A stretch of DNA of 64,000 nt from Heterocephalus glaber (GCF_000247695.1 NW_004624855.1:5136232-5200231), one strand, 5' to 3'; positions 1 to 11,059 are shown, counted from the stretch's first letter. Numbers and translations: made by a program. Notes: generated from the sequence alone by a model not told the origin.

Positions 1-157
1 AAGGCTCAAATCCATGCCATTAAGAATGAAAAAGGTGAAGCCACAACAAATCCAGCAGAAATCCAGAGAATCATCAATACCTACTTTGAGAACCTGTACT
101 CTAATAAAATGGAAAACACAGAAGAAATGGACAGATTCCTAGATACATACGAATTGA
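1..157 (+). mobile_element. L1 ORF2 fragment (entering from left edge)
   Basis: The first 157 bases are an open frame encoding part of LINE-1 ORF2, in the linker between endonuclease and reverse transcriptase; it includes AIKNEKG and [12 protein letters not shown]. The same segment occurs at about 24711-24860 in the larger L1 of this window with only scattered differences. Similarity stops abruptly after 'acatacgaattg', so the element is broken here. Its 5' part lies outside the window. Confidence 0.85.
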
Positions 158-1134
158 ATGTCTCTGTAATGACTTGATGGGAAAAAAATAACAAGAATAT
201 ACCTCTTCAAACTCCTCTGAAAATACCTGAGATGCTTAACTCTATGAAAGAAGTCTTTAAAGGGAGCTATTAATATTATTTTTGTATTTCCCTAGCAGGT
301 AGGTTGTCTGGTTTCAAAGCATTCAACATATTTATAACAGCGTACTCTAGTCATCAGAAGTTGAGAACACCTTCAGCCACATATGACTTCTCCCTCTGTA
401 CTTCTGTTTCCATTGCAATGAGCCTCCTCCAGATAGTCTCAAAGGCTCCCGCCTTAGAGAGTCTCCACTCTCTTCACTGTGGGCTACAATTGATTATTCA
501 CTTGTAACAAAGACGATACATCACAGGCAGTGAGGTTTCATCACTGAGATTAGGTTATCATCTCTAATTTGCAGGTTCTCTGTCACATTTTTCCCCATCA
601 GAACCTTCATCCAGCAGGACCCAGCCACACATGTTGAGCAGACTGTGAAGAAGATACCGTGGCAAGTAGCTAATAGCTCCACCAGTAGCAAGTTCACAGG
701 GCCTGTGAGTATCCAGAGGAGAGTGCTTGGAAGAGAACCCTCTCCCAAGTTTCTGGAGAGGCTCTGTTCTGGGCAGCACTTAACTTCAGCCTGGGAGAAA
801 CCCTGAGCCAGAACTACCAGCTAGGCTTTTCCTGGATTCCTGATCATCCTAAGCAAAGAGGTAAATATGGGTCGTTTTTCAAACACTAGTTGTGGAGTAA
901 TTTGTTGAAAAGCAACTGATAATCAACACAGATTTTGGTAAAGAGACTGTGGTGCTATTTAAACAGAAATCTAAAATTTAGAAGAGGCTTTGGAACGAGA
1001 CAGTGAGTGGACTTTGAGTAAAGTGTTGGTTAAGACTTTAAATGTCTTAAAGACATTATTTGTAGAATTGGGCGCTTGGAGGGCACAGCAGATGTGGGCT
1101 TGTAGGAAAGTAAACCAAATGTTGGAAACTGGTT
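158..1134. other. Unassigned non-coding sequence
   Basis: No repeat or gene is recognised. The part at about 560-820 is less AT-rich than its surroundings, with short overlapping open frames on both strands, none with a recognisable domain. It could be unique intergenic or intronic DNA or a very old repeat. Confidence 0.4.
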
Positions 1135-1149
1135 ACAAGGGTACACATT

Positions 1150-1228
1150 GTTTTTTTTTTTTTTTGTACTGGAGATCCAACTAGCTTTCAAGGGAGGCAG
1201 TGGAACCACTGAGCTAAATCCCCGGCCC
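1150..1228 (-). mobile_element. ID-type tRNA-derived SINE
   Basis: A T-run followed by the reverse complement of the SINE 5' end ('ccactgagctaaatccccgg'). It is flanked by a 15-base target-site duplication at 1135-1149 and 1229-1243 with one mismatch, which shows retrotransposition by L1 machinery. The pol III A-box region ('tagctcagtgg' on the minus strand) is retained. Confidence 0.9.
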
Positions 1229-1257
1229 ACAAAGGTACACATTAATAAGGCCATTAT

Positions 1258-1345
1258 CACAGAGGGATTTTGTGAAGATTAAATGAGTGAATGTATAACA
1301 ACATTTAGCATGGTGTCTGGTACATAGTTATCTACTCAATAAGTA
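1258..1345 (+). repeat. MIR fragment (3' half)
   Basis: The order 'gaagattaaatgagtgaatg', 'agcatggtgtctggtacata', 'tcaataagtaat' follows the 3' half of the ancient mammalian tRNA-derived SINE MIR. It lies next to a much younger ID SINE. Confidence 0.65.
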
Positions 1346-2159
1346 ATACAAAAACCAATTCATCGGTAGAAGCTGACAGTAAAATCAGTAATAGAATAAT
1401 CAATATTTGTGCTAAAATTATAAAACTGGATACAAAAGCAAAAAATCTAGGAAAATTTAGCTAAAAGAAAATATCTTAGCAGCCAGATGAATAATTCTAT
1501 TTCTACCTTGTACAATATTTTTTATAATTACTCTTGCTATCTAATGTATGTAAAAAGAATTTCATCAAGATTTTCTTAAAATCATCAGTGTCAGGTTTCT
1601 CCTTCTATTGACACATCTCCAATTTTCCTATCTCCTTTCACATCTCCAATTTTACCCTATCCAGAAACTGCAGTCTTCTTTCTTCCTTATTTACAACCTC
1701 TAATAACCTCTACCAATGCCTTCCTTTTCTTCCTAAATCTGCCTTACATCCAGACTGTTTTAACAATGGTAGCCCTCACACCCTGTGAATGACTGAAATC
1801 CTTACTGCCTCTGACTGCCAGCATTGGTACATGTGCACTCGGACATCAGGGCTGAAAGGTAAGAGCTCTTCTTGACTTTTCATTTTCATGTTTAATACTA
1901 AATTAGTAATACAAGAAGTGACCAAAATGTAAAGTAAATATTTAAAATTTTAAAATGTATTATGATAAAAGACAAGTGTCCTTTAATCCCCCTCAAAATA
2001 CTCCCCTTTTTTTGAACACACATATCCTATCATTCTTGCCACTTTCAGAAGTAGTTCTGGAAGTCTTCTTTCATGTCTTTATGAGGCATGATCAAAAATA
2101 TAGTGAATGTTGCTTTCCAGTGCCATCCAAAGGAAAAACAGACTCAAAAACACTGCAGT
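1346..2159. other. AT-rich unassigned sequence
   Basis: No gene or clear repeat. A degenerate direct repeat of 'cacatctccaatttt' occurs near 1612-1660. Short open frames have no recognisable domain. Confidence 0.35.
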
Positions 2160-2440
2160 GTGCCCTCATTCACCTTATTTACTAGATCTGACACCATGCA
2201 GCTTCTAGTTCTTTCCCAAAGTCAAAATGACCGTGAAAGGCAAATGGATTCAGGACATCAAGGCAGCCATGACAGCTCAACTAAAGGTACCCATAAAAGA
2301 CTTCTGGAGAAGCTTCAGAAAGAGGCAAGAACAATGGGATAAGTGTGTTCACAGCTAGGTCAAGCATTTTGAGGGGAATTGATGTCAAGGTATCTTTTAC
2401 TGTAATCATTATTCACCATATTTTTCGATCACATCTCTAA
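2160..2440 (+). pseudogene. Decayed mariner transposase, C-terminal part
   Basis: Translated from about 2167, the sequence reads as the end of a Tc1/mariner transposase: a degenerate form of the SPYSPDLAPCDF block, then FFPKVKMTVKGKW, then QEQWDKCVHS and HFEGN. Two in-frame stops interrupt it. The aspartate expected in the CDF motif, thought to be the third catalytic acid, reads serine. The 3' non-coding end, near 'tttttcgatcacat', resembles a mariner terminus. The N-terminal and central catalytic parts are not seen, so this is a fossil copy with no activity. Confidence 0.7.
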
Positions 2441-2714
2441 TAATCTTGCTCAGGAAGGACATTATGGAGAGAAAAAACCAGAGTAAAACATACACTTAAT
2501 AAGAGCACCATATTTAGGAAACGGACAACTAATACAGAGAATTGCAGAAGTCTTGAAAGAAATGTGGTGCTCCAGCAGGCAAGAAACCAGAGCCTGAAGA
2601 GACTGTCTACACCAAAGGACACCCAGCAGTGGAAAATAAAGACATTATCCCATTCACAGATTTTTACAATCTAAAATTATCTTACTTGACCTTGGTAAAT
2701 ATCCTAATTGGTCT

Positions 2715-2840
2715 TATGTCCTTACTTTTCAAATGAGGAAACTGAGGCTCCATTAAATTATTTAATTTAGCAAAGATATATAGCTATAAATTTATAAAAT
2801 AAGTATTAAAGGCCAGGATACACTGACTCTTAATCATTTC
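2715..2840 (-). repeat. MIR fragment
   Basis: 'caaatgaggaaactgaggct' is the reverse complement of the well-known MIR core ('cctcagtttcctcat'). Weaker similarity continues to 'ggccaggatacactgactct'. The copy is ancient and diverged. Confidence 0.65.
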
Positions 2841-2890
2841 TACAAGTGACCCTGCTTTAGTTGAGTGAACTTTAAAAACTGACCATTGGA

Positions 2891-2980
2891 GGGCTGGGGA
2901 TTTAGCTCAGTAGTTTCGCCGCCTGCTGTGCAAGCACGAGGACCCGAGTTCAATCCCCAGTACCAAAAAAAACCCAAAAA
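2891..2980 (+). mobile_element. ID-type tRNA-derived SINE
   Basis: Begins 'gggctggggatttagctcag' and contains the B-box 'gagttcaatcc', the end 'ccagtacc' and an A-rich tail. Perfect 14-base target-site duplications flank it (2877-2890 and 2981-2994, 'aactgaccattgga'), so it is a fairly recent insertion. Confidence 0.93.
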
Positions 2981-3164
2981 AACTGACCATTGGAATTAGC
3001 ACCTATGTACAAATAAGTTCAATTTCTATGGGAGTAGCAGAAGTAGAATATCTATTCTTCTATAAGCCCTAATATATTAGACATTCTAAAATATCTCAAA
3101 CACATGGGTCAAAGTTTTCTTTCTAGTATGAAAAAAAAGATAATACTATATTCTGCTGTAATCC

Positions 3165-3350
3165 AGTTTGTTGTAATAAAGACTCCAGAGTCAGACACAT
3201 CTGATTTTAATTCCAGCTCTGCCACTGAGTAACTGCATCCCTCTGCAAGCTACTTAACCTTCTCAGGTCTCAATTTCTTTGTCAGTAAAATGGAGACAAT
3301 AATAGCACATTTTCATGGAGTTACAAATACTGCTATATATGGCATATAAA
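3165..3350 (+). repeat. MIR, nearly full length
   Basis: Follows the MIR consensus in order: 'ctccagagtcagacacatct', 'ccagctctgccactgagtaa', 'agctacttaaccttctcagg', 'tcaatttctttgtcagtaaa', 'atggagacaataatagcaca'. One of the best-preserved MIRs in the window. Confidence 0.85.
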
Positions 3351-3359
3351 ATGTTAGTC

Positions 3360-4059
3360 CTATCATATGGGATGTATCCCTTGTTAGTTTATTGGAAATT
3401 TCAAAGGATAAAATAATAATCAAGACATTGCTACTAAGAGCTTTCCTTCTAATAGGAGAGCTAGGTGTACCAAATCTGAACTTTACCTATAATGCAGTAG
3501 CGTGAAGTAATAAAAGTGTGTGCAAAGTGTTTCTGGGGAGTAGAGCAAGGGATAATAAATACTGTCAGAGGGAAACATGTCAGTGATTATATGATTTGGG
3601 GAGGATACTTCAATTTAAGTTGCTTCATTAAGACAATGGGTAGTCTAGGAAAACTTATTTTAGAAGCAGTGCTAGCTAGCAGTGGAACTACTTTTATTTT
3701 TAAAAATTCAGCAAGATCCTGATATAATTTTCAAAATGCAGGTCCCTGAACAAATTAATTGAAGGGTCTTTGGAAGAAGGCAGCAGGTACCCAGGTAAAC
3801 AAGGTTTAGGTGGTCTACTCCTAAAATCCCCAGTCTTGCTTGCCCTGCCTTTAAAGAGGCTCCCCCACCTACAAGCTGTTACCTGGTCCTTGGAAATGAG
3901 CACTTGCAAGAGGGAGGATGAAATGTCCTTATATGACCTCTAAGCAGTTTTCTGTATTTCTGTTGTTTTCCTAGAGTATAGAGATGAAAATAAATGATAC
4001 TAAATGGTTTTCTACAGTATTCATGTGTTCTATCTGCTCATATAAAATATGTCATCGTT
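3360..4059. other. Unassigned sequence
   Basis: No gene or recognised repeat. Two 68-69-codon open frames on opposite strands (near 3516-3722 and 3700-3909) have no known domain and no start context that supports coding. Confidence 0.35.
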
Positions 4060-4276
4060 GCTGAGTTTATGGGCATATGCTTGTAATCCCAGAACTCTGG
4101 AAGGTTGAGGCAGGAGAATCATGGATTCAAGCCTAGGCTGGGAAATTTAGCAACTTAAGGAGAACCTGTCTCGGAATAAAAAATAAAAAATAAAGGGGGA
4201 GACTGGGAACGTAGCTCAGTGCAAAGGCCTCAGTGTGGCTCAATTCCTGGTGCCACAAAACAAATGAAATAAAATA
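4060..4276 (+). mobile_element. B1-ID dimeric SINE
   Basis: The left unit is 7SL-derived (B1): 'ttgtaatcccagaactctgg', then 'gttgaggcaggagaat' and 'aacctgtctcggaata'. An A-rich linker joins it to a tRNA-derived right unit ('gggaacgtagctcagtg', then 'ctcaattcctggtgcc'). This B1+ID arrangement is typical of squirrel-, dormouse- and beaver-like rodents and is a main clue to the organism. No clear target-site duplication was found, in keeping with age. Confidence 0.82.
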
Positions 4277-4373
4277 AGACTCACTTTGTCTTGATGCTAT
4301 GGAACTGAAAAGAAATAGCTACTTGGCATTGAAAGAAAGAAACATTCCTTCACAAGTATTCCTACACAAAAGG

Positions 4374-4449
4374 AAAATAATACATTTTCTTAATTAGATA
4401 ATAACTGAATCAAAATAATACATTTTCTTAATTAGGTAATAACTGAATC
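4374..4449. repeat. 38-bp tandem duplication
   Basis: Two head-to-tail 38-base units (4374-4411 and 4412-4449) differ by one base (tagataat against taggtaat). Probably replication slippage. Confidence 0.85.
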
Positions 4450-4666
4450 AATACACAAATACTCAAATCTTTAAAAGTTCTGTTTAATTAAATATATTTT
4501 CTCTCTTTACTTTAGAATATCTCCATTGAAAATGTTTATCTTCATTAGTAATTAAGAATTACAAGTTAAAGAAGGTTTACAATTTTTAAAAACAATTTAA
4601 TAGTTGAAAAAAAAAAGTGTAATGCCCAATGCTCAGTACTGTCTAGGTGAAGCTTAAATTAGAATT

Positions 4667-4731
4667 ATTTTTTCTTTTTTTTTTTTGGTACCCGGGATCG
4701 AACTCGGGTCCCTGCTAAATCTCTGGCTCCT
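4667..4731 (-). mobile_element. ID-type SINE with internal deletion
   Basis: A T-run leads into 'ggtacccgggatcgaactcg', the reverse complement of the SINE 3' part with an intact B-box. The sequence then jumps to 'gctaaatctctggctcc', the reverse complement of the 5' start. The middle of the element, including the 'ccgcctgc' portion, is missing. An imperfect target repeat ('gaattattttttc' and 'gaattcttattttc') flanks it. Confidence 0.78.
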
Positions 4732-4837
4732 GGAATTCTTATTTTCTTTTTCTGGCATGGCACCACCCTTTTGGAAAAGTAAATAGACAAATAAAGCAAA
4801 TGACATGATGATCATTAACTCTTGTGTCTCTGTAACC

Positions 4838-5210
4838 CTCCCTTGGGAATTTATGCTCCAGAAAAGTTTCAACATGAACAAAATATTTTAAGAGAGATCA
4901 TAACAGAACATTTATACTAGCCAAAAAAGTGGAAACAATGTAGAAGTTCATGATAGAAAAATGATTTGACAAATTTGGAACTACTGTGATATTTTGCAAT
5001 CATTGAGAAAATATTTAAACTATGTGAACACATGACAAATGTTTATTAAAAGCAGACAATGAAATGATATGCATTAATTAATTACAATTTCATAAATACA
5101 CATAGATGGAGTCAAAGGCTAAGGACTTAACAAGTAAATATGAAAATAAATTTTAGTATTATGATAGCATACATATTTTTCAATTTTTATTTTACAAAGT
5201 GTGTAAACCA
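4838..5210 (+). mobile_element. Old L1 (L1M-type) ORF2 end / 3'UTR fragment
   Basis: 'gggaatttatgctccagaaa', 'actagccaaaaaagtggaaa', 'aatgatttgacaaatttgga' and 'atattttgcaatcattgaga' follow in order the conserved C-terminal coding region of ancient L1 elements, at high divergence. No intact reading frame remains. Confidence 0.55.
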
Positions 5211-6380
5211 AGAAAATAAATCTTAAACTTGGTCCTTATGTATCTTCTAACATATCCTTGTGTGAACTTCATTCTAATCCATTTATCAATTTTTTAACAT
5301 AAACCTACATTTGTTAAATTTCCCACATTTTCTATATTTGGGGAAATGAATACTGGTACTTACACCTTTGTTAGTCTCGGATCTCATTCATGCATCTTTG
5401 CTGGTATAGCAGGTGCCTAGAGAGTTTAAAGGGTAAGGGTCCTATTAAGGTAGCCACCCATGAAAGGACATGTTGAGGCAGTGGGAAAAGGGTGTGTGCT
5501 CCATCAGATGATGAAGGAAAGAGCACAGGTTGAGCAGTGGACGTGACCTGCAGTGACCCACAGTCTTGCAAAGGTTGGACGAGATCCTGGAAAAGTCTTA
5601 CAGGCAAAGTCCAATGACAAGGAAGTCCTAGGACATTTCTCATACTTTAGGGCCCTGTGTGCTCAGCCTTTGGCAGGGAACATGTGGGGATGATGTGTCC
5701 TTGGATGGCAAAGACAGCACTGAATGGTAAGAGGCGGCTCCCCAGCCATGTGGCAGTGACCTGCTGCTAGTAGGTCTGCAAGGCAGTTTTCCCCAGCTGC
5801 CCTATTATGATGCAGAGAACGCCCTCTGTACACTTGTTTATTAGTCTGCACATCCTGACTCTCTCCTGGTAACTAAAGTGTAATAATGAAGCCCTAACCC
5901 AAAAGTTTCAAATGTATTTCAGGACGTGGGAAGCAAACCCTTTTGAAGCCATTAAAGGAGCCTTGTTTTTTTCCTGCCTTGTCACTCTAATCAACCATAG
6001 CTACCTTAAAACTGTCAAGTAGGTGCTAGGTGGCCCAGGCTAGGTTGTATGCTAAGTCAGATATCTGCTTGGTTAGTGAACAACATTTCAATTAGTGGAC
6101 AACATTTCAACAAAGAAGCACACATTTTCTCCATAAGGTGTCCTTGAAGCCTTTGGACACTGGTGCCAAATAGTCTGAGATTCCACCTCCGGTTGTATAG
6201 TGTGCTTGCTGAATGGCTTTAGAAAAGAAACTTTTTTTTTTTTTCCGTTCATAGAAAAACTGGAATAATTATACCCACTTCAAATAATTATACTCACTTC
6301 CTCTTCCTCATTATGAGATTAATAAAACATTTCATGCACTTAGAAGCATATTTAGGACACATTGATAATCAGCAATTAGT
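5211..6380. other. Unassigned sequence, partly GC-richer
   Basis: No gene recognised. About 5370-5850 is GC-richer, with overlapping short antisense open frames but no domain; it could be an unrecognised LTR or unique DNA. Two short tandem duplications are visible: a 19-base unit at 6073-6110 ('acaacatttcaa' core) and a 19-base unit at about 6264-6301 ('aataattatac' core). Confidence 0.4.
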
Positions 6381-6383
6381 AAT

Positions 6384-6428
6384 TCCCCCCACACGCACAC
6401 AAGTGCGCGCACACACACACCCACACAC
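6384..6428. repeat. (CA)n-rich microsatellite
   Basis: Interrupted CA repeat containing 'gcgcgcacacacacac'; alternating purine-pyrimidine DNA. Confidence 0.85.
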
Positions 6429-6502
6429 ATTTTCATCAGAGCAAGAGGCTTTTTGACTCATCATGGTTTTTGGGCTACTTCCAGCCTCCCCTGTTCTCCT
6501 AG

Positions 6503-6888
6503 TTATAATGTGGATCCTGACGGTCTCCCGGAGGCCCGTGTGCTAAGGACTTGGTTCCCATGATGATGCTGTTGGGAGCCATGAGGTAGGGCCTTGTTGG
6601 AGGCCCTTAGGTAACTGGGGCCTGCCTTGAAAGGTGCTTGTAGGACCCATGTCTTTTTATTTTTCTCCTTTGTTTCTTTGCTGATAAGATAAGAGCTTTT
6701 GCTCTATCAGATTCCATCATCCATCATCATCCTCACCACAAGCTCAAAGCAATGGGGCCAGATGACCACAGACTGCAACTCCAAACTGTCAGACAAAAAA
6801 ACAAAAACAGAAACAAAAAAACACCTTTTCTCTTTATAATTGATTATCTCAGTTATTTTGTTATAGTGATGCAAAAATGACTAACCCA
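6503..6888 (+). mobile_element. ERVL-MaLR solo LTR (rodent MT/ORR1-like)
   Basis: The order 'tgagg-tagggccttgttgg', 'ttaggtaactggggcctgcc', 'gcaatggggccagatgacca', 'gattatctcagttattttgt' and terminal 'gatgcaaaaatgactaaccc' is characteristic of MaLR LTRs. An inserted A-rich run ('caaaaaaacaaaaacag') replaces the usual AATAAA region, so the polyadenylation signal is probably lost. No internal retroviral sequence is adjacent. Confidence 0.72.
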
Positions 6889-6899
6889 ATCCTCTACAG

Positions 6900-7864
6900 T
6901 CATACATCTTCAAACTCCATTTGAACAACTGTATCTCTCATACATTTCCTGGCCTAAGGTTCCTGTCCAATCATGCCAGCTTCTTCAGAGACTTGCAAAT
7001 ATAAGTGTTTGGTCTCAAAAGGAAATACTGAATCTGCAGCTGCTTCCTCCTTCCTTTCTGCCTTTCCAAATTACACTCACATCTCACCTTCTTATGGACT
7101 CATTAATCTCTCACTTCCCTGAGATAATATAGTACTTCTAAACACATACAATTTGGTGGTAAATAATATTTATCTTACCACCATCTACCATGTATTATCC
7201 TCCTTGGTGCCTAGTAAGATGTATATTAAACTCATAGAAGATTCTGGATTTTTAAAAATAATATTCTGTACACATCAGCTGACCCTATTTGCATCCCATA
7301 GTGCTTTGTGCTCTGATGTACTTATAAACCTATGCAGATACCAATGATTTAAATGCATGAAAAAAATAATTTGTACTTGAAATAATTAGCTTACCTGGTT
7401 CAGATGCATGTTTCTGAACAGGGGAATCAGAAGTTGTCACAATATCAATTTACAAATTGCAATGCTATTGTAAGTTTAGAAGAAATTAATAGTGCACTTA
7501 TATATGTGCAAATTAAGAAGTGTGCTCTCACATGAGTTCAGTAGAACATAACAAATACAGGTCTAGGAACTATGAATCTAGTACAACTATCTTATTCTGG
7601 TGTTTTATTTGGGTTCCCAACAAAAATTTATTCTACCTTTAGGCATAAATTAATATCTGAAGGTCATCAAACACCATTATAGCACACATTCAAAACCACT
7701 TAGGCCCCATCAACATCCCACATAGCACAAATTGCCTACACCTAGCACTAGTTTAAATGCTACTAAGTCCAAATGAGCCCTAAAAGTCTTACCCATTTAG
7801 AACAACATGCTACCCCAAAGAAGCCATATAAATGTTCAGAGAATAAATAACACAGCAGGAGAAA
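6900..7864. other. AT-rich unassigned sequence
   Basis: No gene, RNA gene or recognised repeat; short open frames only. Confidence 0.4.
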
Positions 7865-7915
7865 AATCCACTGGCAAAGTGTGTAGCACTCAGTAAACAT
7901 TTGTTGAAATGAAGC
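7865..7915 (+). repeat. L2/MIR 3' tail fragment
   Basis: 'agcactcagtaaacatttgt' followed by 'tgaaatgaa' matches the shared L2/MIR 3' end (consensus style 'gctcaataaatatttgttga'). Short and old. Confidence 0.55.
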
Positions 7916-9539
7916 TATTATGAGATATGATGTGGCTTAACATGACAGTCCATTTTGCTTCAGGTGGCCATGAAAAGGGTCCTCAAGTTGAGAGCGTATG
8001 TGGAATAAAAGACATACGTCCTAGAGGGAAGAGATGTTACCTTTATAATTGGAGATTTACTCTTTGCGCCTTATGTGACTTGGTATGTTTTTTTTTTAAA
8101 AAGCTTGTTTATATCAATCAGCAGAGGCAGTGCAGATGAGAGACGGTGACTAATTGGCAAAGGAGGGTGTGGGAAGCTCTGAAGTCAGGAATGGAAGTGT
8201 GTATGTTTGAGAGAAATACCTGGGAGAAGGAGATTGATGTGTCTGAGGAAAGGAGCTGAGGGGCTGGAAAAGGGAGGCTGGAGCTACATTTTGTTAAACC
8301 TCAAAACCACTGATAAAAAGCACATTACACTTGCTGATGAGGTTTTTATAAAGATGAAAAGGAATATTTGTATAATGCTTTAATTTCCTTGGGGAAAGGT
8401 ATTGTATAGACACAAATTGACCAACTATGAAATACAAATCCAACATATCCTGGGGAGTTGTCTTTGTCTAAGCACCAATACTTTCCCTTCCTTAGTAGCT
8501 TTACTTCAGAATCAGTTTCTCTTGCTCTAAAATTGCCAAAAGAGAACAGCACACAGCACTGAATAGCCCTGCAGGTCAGCTGTGTCTTCTCCAGTGGATA
8601 CAGCTGGTAAAGTGAAGGGGAAGGCACAAATGCAGAAGTTGTTTTATAAGGGCAGGGACTTAGGAATATGAATAAAGAAAAGTCTTTCCTTTGGCCATTC
8701 TGTTTCACTTTGCACAGGGGGACTACTGGCTTCATCGCTTATCCCAACTGACAAGTACAAGCACTTTGGGCCCTAACTGAATGTGAACATTGTCAAAAGG
8801 AATTGGGCTAACAGGAGGCATCTGCAGCTCTGTTTCCATTGTGTTCAGGGGGGAGCCACGTCCACCCATGTGACATGGAGGCTGGTGGCAGACGTCCTAG
8901 AAGATTGATCCTGACATACTGTAAGCCTCATTACAAACCATAAAAACAGTCACAATGAATCAGCTGTGCTGCAGAGAGGCTCCTTGGAACCTTCACATTC
9001 AATCTCCATCTGACTGACATCCATAGGTTGTAGTCAGTGGCTGGATTAAGCAGAGGTTTAAAACTAACCCACAAGTCCCCAACCGGTACTGATTCACTCA
9101 ACAGCTGAGCCACTGGTTTGAAGGGCTTTGCTGGTTTTCAAGAACTCATGGGAGATTAGACTTTATTTGTAAATGGGTAAGAGCTTCAGTTTTGAAGAAC
9201 AGATGTGTATCAGAGAATGCTTCATGAACTTTTGAAGAAACTTTTCCTAGAATGGGTCTGCAAGCTTCGAAGGGAGAAAATACCATTCAATCAGAAATTC
9301 CAATACAAACACCAATTTAGAAAATGGGCTAATCCACTTTGACAACAGGTTGTCCCTGCAGAGTTGCAAAAAGGAATTACACAAGAATATGACTTTAAAA
9401 ATTAGAGGCGCCCCAAATCAGCAGCTTAAGTTTGTTTCAAAGGACAGGGGGAAGTAGGGTTCCTTTCAGGTGGCAGCTTGGAATTGCTGGTTCCCCACTC
9501 TGCTCAGGTTTGGGGCTGGTGGTAACATGAGCTGTCCAA
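7916..9539. other. Unassigned, repeat-poor sequence
   Basis: No recognised repeat. The longest open frame (minus strand, 8346-8735, 129 codons) lacks any recognisable domain and is not supported as coding. The interval merges into the candidate conserved block downstream. Confidence 0.35.
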
Positions 9540-10300
9540 CTTGTTTCAAACTGAAGTATTATGAAAAAGTAAATTATGTTTTGTATTCATGACTGAAAGC
9601 ATTTTACTTTAAAGCCAGTGTGGCTGATGCTGTCAAGGTAGAGATTCAAGTTTTATGTACAATGCCTCCAGCCCAGCCGATGTGAGTGAGGCAACATGAC
9701 AGCTTGTAATAAGTAATTTTTATACAGTTACATTTATCATTCAAGCAGGCTTGGCAATATTAAACATAGACCTTAAAATACTTCTGAGGAGGAGGACGAG
9801 CTGGAGGCCACAAGGCGTTTCTTCCTCTCTGCAAATGCAGGTACAGATTTAAATTTTTTTTCCTGGCGTATTTTCCTGTTAATAGGGGACTTTTTAAGAT
9901 ATGCATCCAAATGCTTTCCTACTGTTAATATATCACTAAGAGGTTAAGAATGGAATGACCCCATTTGGCCCAAAGGATGTTATTTCAGGCTCTAATGAAT
10001 TAGATATTGCTACCATTTTCAGGTGAAAATCAATTGCCTCAATTAACAAATTTCCACCAATCCAAATATTTATAAAATGGAAGGCCCTGAGTCTACAATT
10101 TCTGCTGCGTTATACCTTTGTTTCCCCTAAAGCTGTTCCCACTGCATTCTTCATTAGCATCTCATTTTTGCTAAAGCCACCAGGCCAGCTATGTCTTTGT
10201 AATGGCAGGAGGCTTTCCTGCTTTCAGAAGCTAACAGTTTGGGATTTCTTTCTCTAAGACTTTTTGTCAAATGGAGTTTTGCTTTTCATCAGTTATTGAA
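9540..10300. promoter_or_regulatory. Candidate conserved non-coding element
   Basis: About 760 bases with no recognisable transposon in an otherwise repeat-dense window. It carries many homeodomain/POU-like AT motifs ('taataagtaattttta', 'attagcatctca', 'tcaattaacaaattt') and MEF2-like 'aaatatttata'. The composition resembles developmental enhancers. This is inference from texture only; conservation cannot be measured here. Confidence 0.3.
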
Positions 10301-10434
10301 ATATGTTTAAGGTTGAGAAAGTATAAGAATTAAACTAATTTTTTCACCTAGGAAATATATTTACTTGATTTCATATATCCTGATCTGAAAGAAACAACAC
10401 TAACATTTTATACTCTTTAACAGTTTCAAACACC

Positions 10435-10632
10435 TCACTTTTACTCATTTCATCTTCCTCATATCTTTATGCAATGGGTTCCACTTTTAAATTCATGTGT
10501 CCACTAGATAAGAAAATCAAGACACAACAAGGTTTAGCAATTATTAAAAGGTTGCATATCTAATAAATAGTGCCAGGATGTGAATTCAGTTCATCTGACT
10601 ATAGAATTTGACCTTTAGCTCTGTGTTAACCT
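10435..10632 (-). repeat. MIR
   Basis: Reverse-complement MIR: 'gataagaaaatcaagacaca' (gaggaaactgaggcac-type core), 'gtgccaggatgtgaattcag' and 'catctgactatagaatt'. Diverged but in the correct order. Confidence 0.6.
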
Positions 10633-10889
10633 GCCTTGAAAGCAAACTGTAGGGAGCTGCAAGCAGTTTTTGTCCAGTTAAAGTAGAAGAGAACTATGGA
10701 ATAGAAAGACAAGTCCAGAGACCAGGCTGAGGGCCAGCACCCAAGCCAGGCTAACAAAGCAGGGCTTTTCTTTAAAAACCACAGGAGTCACTGAAGTGTT
10801 TTAACAGGGCCCAGTATGGTCAGACCTGTAAGTTAGTCTTAAGGAAGTGATAGAGTCATAACATATTTAATACAAGAAGAAGCAGTTGG

Positions 10890-11055
10890 CGCTCACAGAG
10901 TGTAGTCTACCCATCACAATCACCCAGTTGGTTGTTAGACACAAAGTTTCCTGGGCCCCATTCTTTGCCCAATTAATGAATGTCATGGAGACAAGGCTTA
11001 GGAATCTACTTTAGTTTAAGAACGATGATTTCAGTTTTGTTTGAGAACACTCAAT
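10890..11055 (+). repeat. hAT-Charlie MER5A-like element
   Basis: 'cagagtgtagtctacccatc', 'acaatcacccagttggttgt' and 'tttcctgggccccattcttt' follow a MER5A-like consensus, ending near 'tttgagaacactca'. A non-autonomous DNA transposon fossil. Confidence 0.6.
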
Positions 11056-11059
11056 TTTA

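Noticed and set aside
2891..2980. Genuine tRNA gene
   Set aside because: A- and B-box-like motifs are present, but the element has a SINE tail, TSDs and no tRNA cloverleaf 3' half.
5370..5850. Solo LTR
   Set aside because: Composition is suggestive, but no TG..CA termini, AATAAA or match to a known LTR could be shown.
8346..8735. 129-codon minus-strand open frame
   Set aside because: No domain, no splice context, cysteine- and phenylalanine-rich text typical of chance frames.
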